Shown piece by piece: positions 21,235-32,045 of a stretch of 64,000 bases of DNA. The stretch is from Bisporella sp. PMI_857. Lineage: Eukaryota > Ascomycota > Leotiomycetes > Helotiales > Helotiaceae. The notes under the pieces were generated by a model. That model was not told where the DNA came from. It was given only the letters and a program-made list of their open reading frames with translations, and made no database searches. How positions within the stretch are numbered: the stretch's first letter is position 1; every line of letters begins with the position of its first letter. Both the position numbers and the translations under genes were made by a program. The DNA lies in NCBI GenBank assembly GCA_021307315.1, contig JAJSPD010000084.1:124001-188000 (forward strand), given 5' to 3'.

Positions 21235-22522
21235 CGGAAGGGGGTGGACAGAATTGATGCAACAGACAAGGGTTAAGGCGGTGAGTGAATCTACCGCTGT
21301 TTTAACTTCCATCACCCTCTCTCTCCTAATTATCAACACTACAATGGGACGCGTACGCCGCGAATGGAGGACGCCAAAGAAGGCGCGATTTTTTGGTTTG
21401 CTAGAACGCGGTTTATCGATTCCTGCGGCTGCAAAAGAGCTAAGTCTTGATAGAGTGACAGCATGGAGATGGACTAAGAAGCAAGTGCCAGAACCCGAAC
21501 GCAGAACTCGACCTCTATCTCAAAACCTCGGCGGATCTCGACTAGTTACAGACGAGCATATTAATCAAATGATCCTTTGGATCACTGGTTACTACGAACG
21601 CCGTGTCTTACTACTTCAAACCATTGCACAGGAAGCTTGCGGTATCACAGCTTCAGAGCGTACTCTCCGGAGAGCATGGGCCAGTTGGGGATACCATCAC
21701 CACACCCCTGATTCGAAGCCATTCCTTACTAAGGATCAAAAGCTACGCCGGTTTCTGTTCGCAGTTAAAAATTGGGACCGACCGGCATCATATTGGCGTA
21801 AGGGCATCTACACAGACGAATCTATAGCTCGAACAAATTTGCGGCGGCGCGCCAAAGTTTTACGCAAACGGGGTGAGAGGAGACGCTTAGATTGTATACA
21901 GTTCACGTTCAATTCTGGCCGTGATTCTGTCATGTGTTGGGCTGCAATCGGGTATAATTTCAAATCTAAGCTCTATTTTGTGAGCATGGAAGGGCAAGGC
22001 AGAGGATTCACACAAAAGAAGTATGAGGAACAAATCTTAAGGGGACCGTTAGCAGGCATATTTGAAGAGCGATACTCTCAAGGGTTCTTTTGTGTAGAGG
22101 ATGGGAGTAAAGTACACGGTCTTAAAGATACAAAAAGGAATCAAGGCCTTTGCAACGCTACAAGAGTGGAATGCCACATTAATACTCTTATTGATTGGCC
22201 TCTTTCCTCATTTGATTTGAACCCTATTGAAAACGTGTGGAGGATATTGAAGCAGAGATTAAGGAATAGGAATCCTCATGGGGGATGGACCCTTATAGAG
22301 CTAAAAGATGCTTTACAAGATGTCTGGGATAATGAGATTACAGTGGAAGATTTCAATAAGCATATTGATTCTATCCCTCAGAGAATCAGAAAGGTGCTTG
22401 CCAGAAGAGGAGCTCAGACTGAATATTAGATAGAGCGGCGTTGAGGATATACTGTAAATAGCTTAGTATTGGTGGCAGAATCAACCCCTGTCTGTTGCAT
22501 CAATTCTGTCCACCCCCTTCCG
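21235..22522 (+). mobile_element. Complete Tc1/mariner-type transposon (1288 bp)
   Basis: Perfect 34-bp terminal inverted repeats beginning CGGAAGGGGGTGGAC, flanked on both sides by TA (21233-21234 and 22523-22524), the target site of this superfamily. It contains one intact transposase gene and is inserted into copy A of the large direct repeat, whose sister copy lacks it. Intact termini and gene suggest recent insertion. Confidence 0.93.
21344..22429 (+). CDS. Tc1/mariner-type DDE transposase
   Basis: 361 residues, intact. The start is the ATG at 21344 (MGRVRREWRTPKKARFFGLL); an earlier in-frame start would overlap the inverted repeat. An N-terminal helix-turn-helix (GLSIPAAAKELSLDRVTAWRW) is followed by the DDE core: first Asp in IYTDES, second Asp in FFCVEDG, third acidic residue in DLNPIENVW. 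By my count 42 residues separate the second and third acids, more than the 34 of classical Tc1. SFDLNPIE replaces the usual SPDLNPIE. A close relative lies at 25189-26229. It acts on its own 34-bp ends, excising and reinserting at TA. Confidence 0.92.
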   Translation: MGRVRREWRTPKKARFFGLLERGLSIPAAAKELSLDRVTAWRWTKKQVPEPERRTRPLSQNLGGSRLVTDEHINQMILWITGYYERRVLLLQTIAQEACGITASERTLRRAWASWGYHHHTPDSKPFLTKDQKLRRFLFAVKNWDRPASYWRKGIYTDESIARTNLRRRAKVLRKRGERRRLDCIQFTFNSGRDSVMCWAAIGYNFKSKLYFVSMEGQGRGFTQKKYEEQILRGPLAGIFEERYSQGFFCVEDGSKVHGLKDTKRNQGLCNATRVECHINTLIDWPLSSFDLNPIENVWRILKQRLRNRNPHGGWTLIELKDALQDVWDNEITVEDFNKHIDSIPQRIRKVLARRGAQTEY

Positions 22523-22812
22523 TACCAGTTTATCATCAATAACTACTGCTCTCAAATATAAAGGCATCAATCCAAAATTCCAGATCTGGATTTACGACTT
22601 GAGATGTTCTGTTTTCGGATTTTCGAACTACATGTACCAACATTCTATTTTTAGATAGCCCGCAGCGCATTTTGCACAACGTTTACGATTGATTGGAGAC
22701 TGGTGAAGCGCGGCTCCAGAAGACTGTTCCGATTTCGAGAGCGATTCAATCAACACTGGTCTGGTGTTGGTGGCCTAGACTAAAGGATCGATTGATTGAT
22801 TGATTCATACAC

Positions 22813-24300
22813 GGTTCCAGCCTCCAATGCGGTGGCTATACCAGAGAGCGCAGGTTGGTCAAAATCACTAAAGTAGGCTGGACTCGTCCAACCCAACCTA
22901 CTTCACTATGCCTCAGCATGACCAGTGATCCTCTTCCTACGCTTGGTCTAGCCTCTATCTACGCATATATACATATCCGTTGACAGAAGTGCTCTGTTTG
23001 GGATAGTATAAGGCTCTGACTCGGCGACCAGCTGTCCTCCTGTGTCTGCGGTCCCTAGATACCTGATGGGCTACGGCCACAATGAAGCCATGTTGCAACT
23101 CCGCTGGCCCCAGCAACCGTGATTCCACGAACCCCCTGGCCCTCTCAGGAGAAAACCTTCCCAACAACGTTCTCTCTCGTCCCAATCGCCAATTCCATAC
23201 TCCCGTAAATCCATACCTTCAAAGACCCTGACTCCCCCCAAACTTGTGTGATTGTGTGTGCCTGGCGAGGGTCAAGTGCCTTCTGTATGCTCTGTAAATT
23301 GATGATGTCGTTTTAATGAAGGTTGAAGAATCTGCCAGGTAGGACTGCAGTTACAAGAAGTGGTGATGCTCTCCCAAGTCCACGCAGAATTGTGTGTTTA
23401 TTGTGTTGTACTGTGTATAATGTTACCGCATCCGAGATCTGGGTGGCCCAATTAAGGCTGTGTTGAGGTAGGAAATCCTTGAGGAGTTGCTGCCGGCTTG
23501 CAACACTTCACTGCAGCCACCTTCCTCCAATGCTAATCACCGCCCGTAATCGTTCCCCAGCATAATCCCATCGGCCACTATGACCGGAGCCGCGCGTGAA
23601 CCATCAGGCCCTAAGGATAATCCAACACCGAGTCGCAGTCGCTTTCGAGGTGCTGTTGCAACTCGCATATCATCATCCTACTGGCCACTCTGTTAACTTG
23701 AGTATGATGGATTGGTAGCTGCGGGATTCGAACCTACCAGCACAAGTTGTTTTCCTCGACTCTGGCTGTCAGAAGAGTATGCACAGCAGGCGCTCACCAG
23801 AGAGGCAGTGCCAGCTCAGAGTGTGTGAAGCATTTCAATTCCTAGGAAACCGAAATGCACAGCCAAGGGACGGCGGGCAAACTAGCGCAACAGTAGACCT
23901 CGGTAATACTACAGTAATGGGAAAGGAGTGGTGTGCTCGCTTATGATTGGCTCAATGCATCAGGTCACCGTCCCAGAACAGCTGTCTAGAAACGCACTTC
24001 ATAACTACTTGTTCTCAAATATGAAGGCACCAATCCAAAAATCCAGATCTGGAATATACTTTCGTACAGGGCCAAACTATTAGCAGTGGAGTATTTGTGG
24101 CGAGGATAGATGCTGCACACTTATTGGTGAGTCTGGGATTATTGGCCCTTGACAAAGAGTTCCCCACTGCTAATTGTTTGGACCTGTACGAAAGTACGAT
24201 TTGAGATGCTCTGTTATCGGATTTTCGAGATACCCACATTCTATTTTAGATAGGCCGCAGCGCTTTTTGCACAACGTTTACCATTGATTGGAGACTGACC
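22813..24300 (+). repeat. Large direct repeat, copy B
   Basis: Sister of copy A, without the Tc1-type element but with a 136-bp MITE at 24059-24194. It includes a pol III B-box match on the minus strand near 23728 (GGTTCGAATCC), also present in diverged form in copy A near 20988. The last part (24200-24300) also resembles 16100-16200 in inverse orientation. Confidence 0.75.
24059..24194. mobile_element. MITE (136 bp), TA target site
   Basis: Terminal inverted repeats of about 32 bp with two mismatches start CTTTCGTACAGG and are flanked by TA at 24057-24058 and 24195-24196. The sister repeat copy at 22590 lacks the insertion. Its ends resemble those of the MITE at 24848-25117. Confidence 0.88.
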
Positions 24301-24847
24301 ATTGCGAAATACATGACGCAGCGCCGGAGTAATAATATAATAAATTTTACCAATGTTACTGTAACCACGACACAGCTGACCAGGGTCCTTGATCGCTTGA
24401 TTGGAGGAGGTATCAGCCCATGTGGCGTGCAAGTGTATCTGGAGGCAAGGACGGATCTGGTATTAGAAGAGGGATACTCCAGGTGGTAGGAATTGCCATT
24501 AATGCTGGTCCTACCATGTCTAGATCTTCAAATGGCAGAAGGGAGGAGAGAGGGAGAAGCTGCCTTACGACATCAACATGTATGATATTACTTCTTACAC
24601 TACTTGCTCTATAAAGGCTGGTGAAGTTATTTCCAATCTTACACATGACCTCTGAACCGGATTGTACACGAAATCATGAACCTTCATATCCCTCTCGTGG
24701 ATGGCTTTTATTACAGTCGGCTGCTGCATGATCCAGTGAACCTGTACAAGAACATTCAGCTCAACCAGCCGCCGATCATGTACGTAAGGGGGTGGAAAGT
24801 GGGTCTCGCCCTCCCCTGTTAGGCGGTGAGAATCATCGAAGCTCGTA

Positions 24848-25117
24848 CTTCGTACAGGCCCAAACAAATCAATGTGGCAAGGCCGTGCACCAATGGGCCC
24901 CACTTGTCGAAGATTCTGGATCAACCAATAGCTATATAATGCTTCGAACGCTGCTTTTGCAGGACCTTATTAAAGGAATGGGTGATAGATGTATTGCAGT
25001 GATTCTAGCAGAAGGAGGAAAATACTGGAGATTTGCTTAGAGCGGCATCGAGCCCCATTTTACGTGCAAGGGTAATCGACAAAAGCTCCACATTGATTTG
25101 TTTGGGCCTGTACGAAG
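24848..25117. mobile_element. MITE (270 bp) nested in the second transposon
   Basis: Perfect 30-bp inverted repeats starting CTTCGTACAGGCCCAAAC, flanked by TA (24846-24847 and 25118-25119). It sits between the left end of the transposon and its transposase gene. Confidence 0.9.
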
Positions 25118-25188
25118 TAGAACCTATGCCTCCCTCATTGATTTAATGACGACTCCTAACTAATTTGTGTACAGTAAACATCGTTAAA

Positions 25189-26229
25189 ATGCATTGGACA
25201 CATGAAACACCAACTCGTGTGCGTTTTAAGACTCTTCTCGATGAAGGCTATTCAGTCCGTGGAGCTGCTCGAAAGCTCAAGATCCCTCGCTCTTCTGCAC
25301 GATATTTTGTTAATAAACCTGATCGATTATCAAAGCCTCCTGGTGCCCTTCCGAAGATCTCAGATGCTCAAGTTCAAGAGATTATTAAGTGGTTTACAGG
25401 CCATTTCGATCGTCGACAAATGAGTCTTCAGCAGATCCGCGAGCATTTCCATCTCGATTGTTGCGATAGAACTCTTTTAAATACCTTCGCTCGACACGGA
25501 TATCATTACCACGTTCCCGACTGTAAACCGGCCCTTTCACAAGCAAATCGATTAAAGAGATGGAGCTTTTCTATTGCAAATTGGGACCGCCCGAAGGAGT
25601 ATTGGCGAAGAGGGAGGTTTACAGATGAAACGATTACTCGAACAGATCTCTTACGTCGACGTAAAATACTACGAGCACGAGGCGAGCGGAGGAGACTCGA
25701 TTGTATTCAGTTTACATTTCATTCGAGTCATCAGTCAGTTATGGCGTGGGCGGCGATTGGGTATAACTATAAATCGAAGTTATACTTTGTGTCTTACGAG
25801 GGCGAAGGCAAAGGATTTACACAACAGAAGTATGCGGATCAGATTCTTCGAGGGCCTTTAAAGGAGATATTTGAACAGCCAGGGGATTTCTTTTGTGTGG
25901 AAGATAATAGTAACGTACATGGGAAGAAAGATACAGCTGCGAACCACGGATTCTGTAATGCTGTCCGACTCGAGTACCATATATACTCTATTAATTGGCC
26001 TCCTTCTTCTCCTGATTTGAATCCGATTGAAAATATTTGGAGGGTCTTAAAGCAAAGGCTACGGAATCGGAAACCTCATGGCGGGTGGAAATTAGAAGAT
26101 CTGAAAGCTGCGATGGTAGATATCTGGGAAAACGAAATCTCTATTGAACTAATCAATAGATTTATCGATACTATGCCTCAAAGGCTAGAAAAGGTACGAC
26201 TTCGTAAAGGAGGACCCTCTGGGTGGTAA
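25189..26229 (+). CDS. Tc1/mariner-type DDE transposase, second copy
   Basis: 346 residues from ATG at 25189 (MHWTHETPTRVRFKTLLDEG), intact. Helix-turn-helix GYSVRGAARKLKIPRSSARY; first Asp in RFTDET, second in FFCVEDN, third acidic residue in SPDLNPIENIW, with 41 residues between the last two by my count. It is clearly related to the protein at 21344-22429 throughout the core (GERRRLDCIQFTF; AAIGYNYKSKLYFVS; PHGGW) but diverged in the N-terminus. The nested MITE lies upstream and may separate the gene from its promoter. Confidence 0.92.
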   Translation: MHWTHETPTRVRFKTLLDEGYSVRGAARKLKIPRSSARYFVNKPDRLSKPPGALPKISDAQVQEIIKWFTGHFDRRQMSLQQIREHFHLDCCDRTLLNTFARHGYHYHVPDCKPALSQANRLKRWSFSIANWDRPKEYWRRGRFTDETITRTDLLRRRKILRARGERRRLDCIQFTFHSSHQSVMAWAAIGYNYKSKLYFVSYEGEGKGFTQQKYADQILRGPLKEIFEQPGDFFCVEDNSNVHGKKDTAANHGFCNAVRLEYHIYSINWPPSSPDLNPIENIWRVLKQRLRNRKPHGGWKLEDLKAAMVDIWENEISIELINRFIDTMPQRLEKVRLRKGGPSGW

Positions 26230-26504
26230 TGTAAATAGATTACTAAATACAGCGTAGAATCCGGCAGAAACCAGGGGGATGGGCGAGACCCACTTTCCAC
26301 CCCCTTACGTACTTCTACTCCGATATCTTGCGTGAACAGGCGGTCACTCGCTTCTCATAATTCGTTCAAGTCACTATTAAAGAATTAGATCGTCATATGA
26401 ATATTACAAGCGCTCCCACTTACGCAAGCCAGCCCTTGGCTGGGCTAACGTCCCCACTTGTATTAATCAAGCCGTAGCCGTAGTGTCCACAGGTGGTCAC
26501 ATGC

Positions 26505-27097
26505 CTAACCTGGAAAAATGGTTTCAGCTCCGGCAGTCTCGTTGTGGGAAGGAGTGCAGGATCTACATACTTGGATGTCCTGTACGCACGGGAAAAAAAT
26601 AAGCTGGCTCCACTGGTCACGGAAAGATTGGCTTGCAATATCTTTGCGGTTGGAAATAGCATCACAAATGTAGTGTCGGAGAGAAGGTATGTTGTTTGCG
26701 AGCTGTACAGCAATGCTTGTAAAAAACTTGCCGGCATGGCCCACATCTCCGCCACCTCTTGAGAAAAAGAAGCTGGCCCCAAGGCGGTCTTTCTTACAGT
26801 ATCTCTGGGCAATGGTCCGTGCAATTGTCCATTTCCCCGTGCCGGCTAAGCCACTGAGCCAGAATATACACCGCTTATCTTCTCCATCGGCCCAGTCGCA
26901 TAACTCTTGTAGCAAGTCAACTCGAGTGTCCGGAAGGCAAGTAGGATCTTGTTGGCGGTCGAATGAATTGAACGCCGCCCCGGCAGCGGATGGTTCGAAG
27001 CCGTCGATACAGGCAGTGAATGCTGTATCAATTCCACCTTTTCGATCGCCAAAAAAAGGAACATTGAGGGCACTAGTCACTTGTCCGACTGCGGCTT
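26505..27097 (-). pseudogene. NACHT-type NOD-like receptor fragment
   Basis: Reads AFNSFDRQQDPTCLPDTRVD, WADGEDKRCIFWLSGLAGTG then KWTIARTIA, and RLGASFFFSRGGGDVGHAGK, the start of a fungal NACHT nucleotide-binding domain. Walker A is GLAGTGKW: the Ser/Thr that contacts the nucleotide phosphates is replaced by Trp. The piece begins after a stop with AAVGQVTSALNVPFFG (the linker before the domain) and degrades after FRDQWSQLI. The effector domain, the rest of NACHT and the sensor repeats are missing. It lies upstream of a patatin gene on the other strand. Confidence 0.82.
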
Positions 27098-27984
27098 AGT
27101 TGGTTTTAAAAGTAGGGGTTAGGGGTTTAATAGTCTTATATCCTTTGACTCATCACAGCAGCCGTGTGACACAGTCCCATCCTGATTCAGATATGAAGAT
27201 TGCTGAATTCAGGCAACCATTTGCTAAAGGACTCATGGCACCTTTCGCTGAATTAGCAATTATCTTTCTTCTTTTATAACCGAGCGCTGAGTTACTCCGC
27301 GGGGTATCATGTAACCGACGCCTAACACAGAGAATTGGTTATCTTTACTTCCGTGTCACATAACTGGCAAAGGAGGCGTCAAAAGTGCAGGAAAAAATAA
27401 AGGCAGTGGCTGCATGTTGGGTTTTTGTCAAGGTTCTCACCTCGCCGAATTCAGCCGCGGCTGAGCATGTTTTGAATATGCCTTAAATGATTCGAAGGGA
27501 CAATTCCAACAGATATGATGATGGGTGACTCTTGGACTTGACGATTGAAAGACGGAACGAGACGATATTCATACCAATTACGTAGATCGAATTTGCCAAT
27601 ATCCGTGTTTCTGATGCCTATGTGAGGCATTTCACTTGACCCTATCGATTTGAATTAGCTGAGGAAAATTCGGCATAACCCGCAACCAAAAGACGCCATA
27701 GATCAAAGGTACTGTAAAGAGCTTATGAGACTCCACAGTCCCTTTTTGGCGGTGTTTCTTAGCACTGTTTAACAAGAAGGCGAGTGTTCCGGTTCATTGC
27801 GTGTAATTAGCTGCTCCTCCTGGACCAAGGAAACCGTCCTGCATTCCACGTTTGACATGCCAGTTACACAGAACGAAAACAATAATCAAATCTGAATTAT
27901 TCCCATCATCTATCGAGTTATCAAATAATCTCGAATTCGAACCCAGAAGTCGCAAGTCACGGAGTAGGCTAAGTTAATGCAACC
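27098..27984. other. Intergenic, nothing recognised
   Basis: Nothing recognised; probably holds the promoter of the patatin gene. Confidence 0.4.
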
Positions 27985-30900
27985 ATGTCGAGCTCACGCG
28001 TATTGAAAGGTTCCCCATATCAGGACGTGCCTGTCAAACAGCGCAGCCTCCTGGCTCTTGGTATGGCCTTTCTAAGCCCCTAGATCCTCAAGTACTTACA
28101 TAAAACTGTTCTAGACGGTGGTGGAGTTCGAGGACTCTCCTCTCTCGTTCTTCTTGAAAACCTGATGGACAAGGTCGATGGGAACAATGCACCGAAGCCG
28201 TGTGACTACTTTGACCTGGTCGGGGGAACGAGCACAGGCGGGTATGATGCGAATAATTTCTGCCATCCGCTACATTCTAACATGGACCTCATAGTCTCAT
28301 TGCGATCATGTTAGGGCGGCTTCGAATGGATGTTCCTTCATGCATCAAAGCCTATACACGCCTGGCAAGCGAAGTCTTCCACGAAGCTGGACTCTCGTTC
28401 AACTTGGCCAAGGGGAAGGTCAAGGGGAAATACGACTCCGGGAAATTGAAACAAGCGATTAAACGAGTCATAGTCGATGCTGGTTTCGGCGAAGACGAAC
28501 CCATGTTGGATAACGAAAGCAGCTGCAAAGTGTAACGTCGTCCCAAATTTAAATGCTTACGTCCAGAAATTAACGCATTTGCAGATTCGTCATTACTAAA
28601 ATGGCGACTATTAACACAACCACTTCTCTACGAAGTTACCGACACCCTACAGGCGACAATACTAGCTTCCGCAATTTGACTATCTGGGAGGCTGCGCTTG
28701 CCACATCAGCTGCACCTACTTTTTTTGATCCTGTTGAAATCGGTAGTCATTCCGGTAGTTTGTATGTTGACGGGGCAATGGGAAAAAATAACCCGATTTT
28801 CGAAGTCTGGAACGAGGGAAATGCGCTGTGGAATCTTCAGGGCCCAATGGCTGACCTCGGCTGTATAATTTCCATCGGAACTGGAGTACCCAACACGCAG
28901 GAGCTGACGTTTGGCCCCAAGTCGATGGTTAATGCGCTGATTAGTATAGCTACCGAGACTGAAGAATCAGCAAAATGTTTTTGGAGCAGTAATCCTAGCT
29001 TGGCAGATAATAACAAGTACTTCCGGTTCAGTGTTGACCGTGGTGCCGGAGAGATAGCCATGGACGCCGTTAAAGAGATCGGTAAAATCAGGGATAGTGT
29101 TACTGCCTATATGGAACATCCTGGTATTGGCCAGAGAATGGTACACTGTGCAAAAGCCCTGCAAGAGTCAATCGCTCCCCGTATGTACATACTTTGAGCA
29201 GGCTCTTGTTCCATTAATTAAGTTCAAAAGATGGAATACTAAGTGTGATACTTGTGCCTAGTGCCTCCTATCAAAGGAATAGCCTTTCTCCAATGCTCGA
29301 AATGCTCAAAACGGTACAAGTCGGGCATATTGTTCTGCCCTGAATGCCACCAACTCAAGCTTGGAGATGCCCGAATCGCCTGTAAACATTGCTTTTCCTC
29401 AGTCAAGTTCCCCAAAGAACATCGTTTGCATAGTGTAGGCAGCATTTCAGTCTGGGTCGGTGCGAAATTTCACGATATGACAACCTTTCGAAAGGGAAAA
29501 GTTCCCATCGACATTTCGTATCAAGACCGCACTCTCCACCCAAGCGAAACACTTCCTCTCAAGGCTCTCGATCCTAATACGCCTATAACTGTCTCAGATA
29601 TTTCCATTAACCCGTCCTCCTTGGCACATAGGGAGGTTAGAATCTTACTACCACGCCTTCCCTCCGGCATTTCGTTTTATTCAGCAATCGTCAAACTTCA
29701 CCCCAATACTGCGTGTTTATCGTATGCAGACCAAATTCGGCAGAAAACATCTGGTAGCAACAGGATACTTGGGCTTGTACTAGAAACAGCAGCGTCTGCC
29801 TATCTCAGTTATCGCCCCGTATTTCGACTCCAAATCGATATAGTTGAGGTACCCAATCCCCATGCCTTTGTCGACGAGACCAATTCGTCCTTCCAAAACC
29901 AATCCAGGACGCGGACATTAGCGAGCAATAGCATTAAGAGCAAAGAAGGGGAAGGCACCGACGGCTTTACGCGCTGTACACTTTGGAAACCTTTTAAGAC
30001 ATCATCGTCCAGCGTATATGGACTCATACTCCGGTTTGGAGGCCTAGTCTTCGATGAAGGGCCACTGGGCGATAAATCAGAAGACTGGACGCACCTATTA
30101 CGTGTGGACTGGAAGATTTCAATCGCTGGCCTACTGTGAGTAGATTGTTGAGAGAGAAATATCAAGTCCTAACTAATCCATAGAGTTCATTCAATTAAGC
30201 CACTTGACTGCTCGCCGCTAGACCTTGAGCCGGGAATTCTAGCGTTAGACTCGGATGTTACTCTAACTCATCGCTGTCAAAATCCGCCTGAGCCTGCCAG
30301 GACAGCTATCTTAACAGCGGAAGAAACACAGACCCTAGCTAAACTTGGGATTAATATTAGTGATCCAACGTTCTCTTTAGAGGAAGCACTCAATACTCTT
30401 CTAGACTCCGGCCATGTTGAACAGGCCGAAATCCTACTTCAAGCAGTCCGAGTGAATGACGGATATTCCTCGGTAGAGCTCCTACGAGACGACCCAAAGT
30501 TGAACTTCAGGTAGGATTCACACTGTAATTACTGTACGATTCCTACGTCAACGAGGAAGTTCATCGCCAATACTCTCTCTGGTTATTATATGCCTAATTT
30601 GTCAGAGCTCTACCTGTTTTCAGAAGACGCAAAGTAGATTTGTGATATTTTTGTACATCCTGAACCCAAGGGAGAATCAGATCTCGAATTAGGCTGCCGA
30701 AAAGATCAACTCGGAATTGGCGAATATCTACTCAATTGCGGATACGACTTAAATGCAACAGCTAAATACTTCGGCGTCCTCGAAGCTGCTGGAATCGCCA
30801 CAAGATTCCTTCCCAGTGTTATTAATGAAAACATTGGAACTAACAACGAGAAGTGGAGGCTTATGGTCAGAGACATTGGCGAAAGGGGCACAGCACTGCA

Positions 30901-30990
30901 CCCTACTTATTTATCTGGTCGCCTCTCTGTTGTGGAGCTACTCTTGAGCAAGGCGCAAACGCAAACGCAGTTACAACCAAGATATACCCC
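27985..30990 (+). pseudogene. Patatin-like phospholipase with CxxC cluster and ankyrin repeats, 3' end lost
   Basis: Exons 27985-28060, 28115-28241, 28295-28531, 28585-29180, 29262-30135 and 30184-30510 join in frame; introns of 48-81 bp have good signals (TACTAAG at 29238). The patatin domain is complete: DGGGVRGLSSL oxyanion loop, nucleophile Ser in GGTSTGG, catalytic Asp in YVDGAMGKNNP, all split across introns correctly. A cluster of three C-x2-C pairs (CSKC, CPEC, CKHC) follows at the start of exon 5, then a long unassigned region. Beyond 30510 the frame shifts near 30633, and ankyrin-like sequence remains (GTALHPTYLSGRLSVVELLL) until it runs into a kinase-gene copy at about 30975. Patatins of this type are effector domains of fungal NOD-like receptors; substrates would be membrane lipids. 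The enzyme part looks intact. Confidence 0.8.
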
Positions 30991-32045
30991 AAGCAGACGA
31001 GAACCATCAAGTTCCGGCCGCTCCCAATCTCGGTCGACCGGACTGAGCCCTCGTGGTTCTCAAGTCTCGAAAAAGGAGACGGTGTATAATGGTACCGGCC
31101 GCAGGAGGAGCCTCGGGCCCTTTTGTACTTCAAATTGTCTCCTGGGCTTGGTAACGGATGGCCAGCTTGACCGATCATGTCCAAATGTTAGGAAACATGG
31201 GGCAGACTCGCACAAACTCAACAAATCAACCTTCATAGGAGCCATCCGTAAAATGTTGGAGGATCAGCTTGACTGTTGCCAGTAAATGAATGTCCATGGA
31301 GCTAGGGGCGCATTATTTAAGATTCAATTGCCTCGATACCATTATACTTTTGTCGCGAAAGGCACCGGAGTTGAGTGTGCGGAAGATTTGAGACATGAAT
31401 CTATAGTCTACCAGCATCTCCAACCCATTCAAGGAAAATATATTCCGGTTCATCTGGGAGAGACGACAGTTCCAGGACCCTTATACTATGCCGGAGCCGT
31501 GGGTATCGTCCGGATGATGTTCCTCAGTTTTGCGGGATATCAGATACAATCACCTATCTCTAAGGCTGTCATAAAGCAAGCGAATCAAGGTCTACAGGCT
31601 ATACATGAGCTCGGGATATTGCAGAAGGATCCTGCGGGAAGGAACATACTTGTGTATCCAGGTGAATCAAGAGTCGCTTGGATAGACTTTGAGCGAGCAG
31701 GATTCTTACCTTCTCGAAAGGCCCTCGGTGTGTTATCTCCAAACAGAAAACGGAAGCGTTGGCCACCTCAAGAGGGTGGAAGAAAAATACGGATGGACTT
31801 TGAAACGGGCAATAGAGCAACCCAGTCAGAGATAAATCAAGCCAGAGCAGAGCTGATGAACTTATATATGGCTAAGACCAGCATGAGACATATTTCGCAC
31901 TTCTCAATCAGGACACGAACTGAGAAGGTGCGATTGAGAGCTTATGCTTATCTGATCAAAGTGACAGTATAAACTGGGAACTGAACTGCATAGTAGGATA
32001 TCATTCGTTTACAGGTAGCTCGCGCACTCGAAATGATGAAGGTGC
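30975..32045 (+). pseudogene. 5'-truncated copy of the kinase-like gene
   Basis: Near-identical to the last third of the gene at 49799-52183 and to its downstream flank, starting at GATATACCCCAAGC and ending at GGTAGCTCGC. It keeps the linker (SRREPSSSGRSQSRS), the kinase-like lobe (FVAKGTG; HESIVYQHL; LQKDPAGRNIL; IDFERA) and the region after it. A TAA at 31283-31285 replaces the Glu codon after CCQ, so the frame is split in two (30863-31285 and 31286-31972). It has no N-terminal part and interrupts the ankyrin end of the patatin gene. Confidence 0.85.

Larger units (their letters stand above)
20220..22705 (+). repeat. Large direct repeat, copy A (split by a transposon)
   Basis: Positions 20220-21232 plus 22525-22705 match 22813-24300 as a direct duplication (shared landmarks: CTACGCATATATACATATCC; GACAGAAGTGCTCTGTTT; ATTGATGATGTCGTTTTAAT; AACCTACCAGCACAAG-type block). 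The Tc1-type element at 21235-22522 is inserted in this copy only. No coding frame is conserved between copies. Copy A has a run of 27 C at 20548-20574 where copy B has six. Confidence 0.8.
24783..26309 (+). mobile_element. Complete Tc1/mariner-type transposon (1527 bp) with nested MITE
   Basis: Perfect 29-bp inverted repeats beginning CGTAAGGGGGTGGAAAG, flanked by TA (24781-24782 and 26310-26311). Same family as the element at 21235-22522, sharing AAGGGGGTGGA in the ends. The 5' part is lengthened by a 270-bp MITE. Confidence 0.93.
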
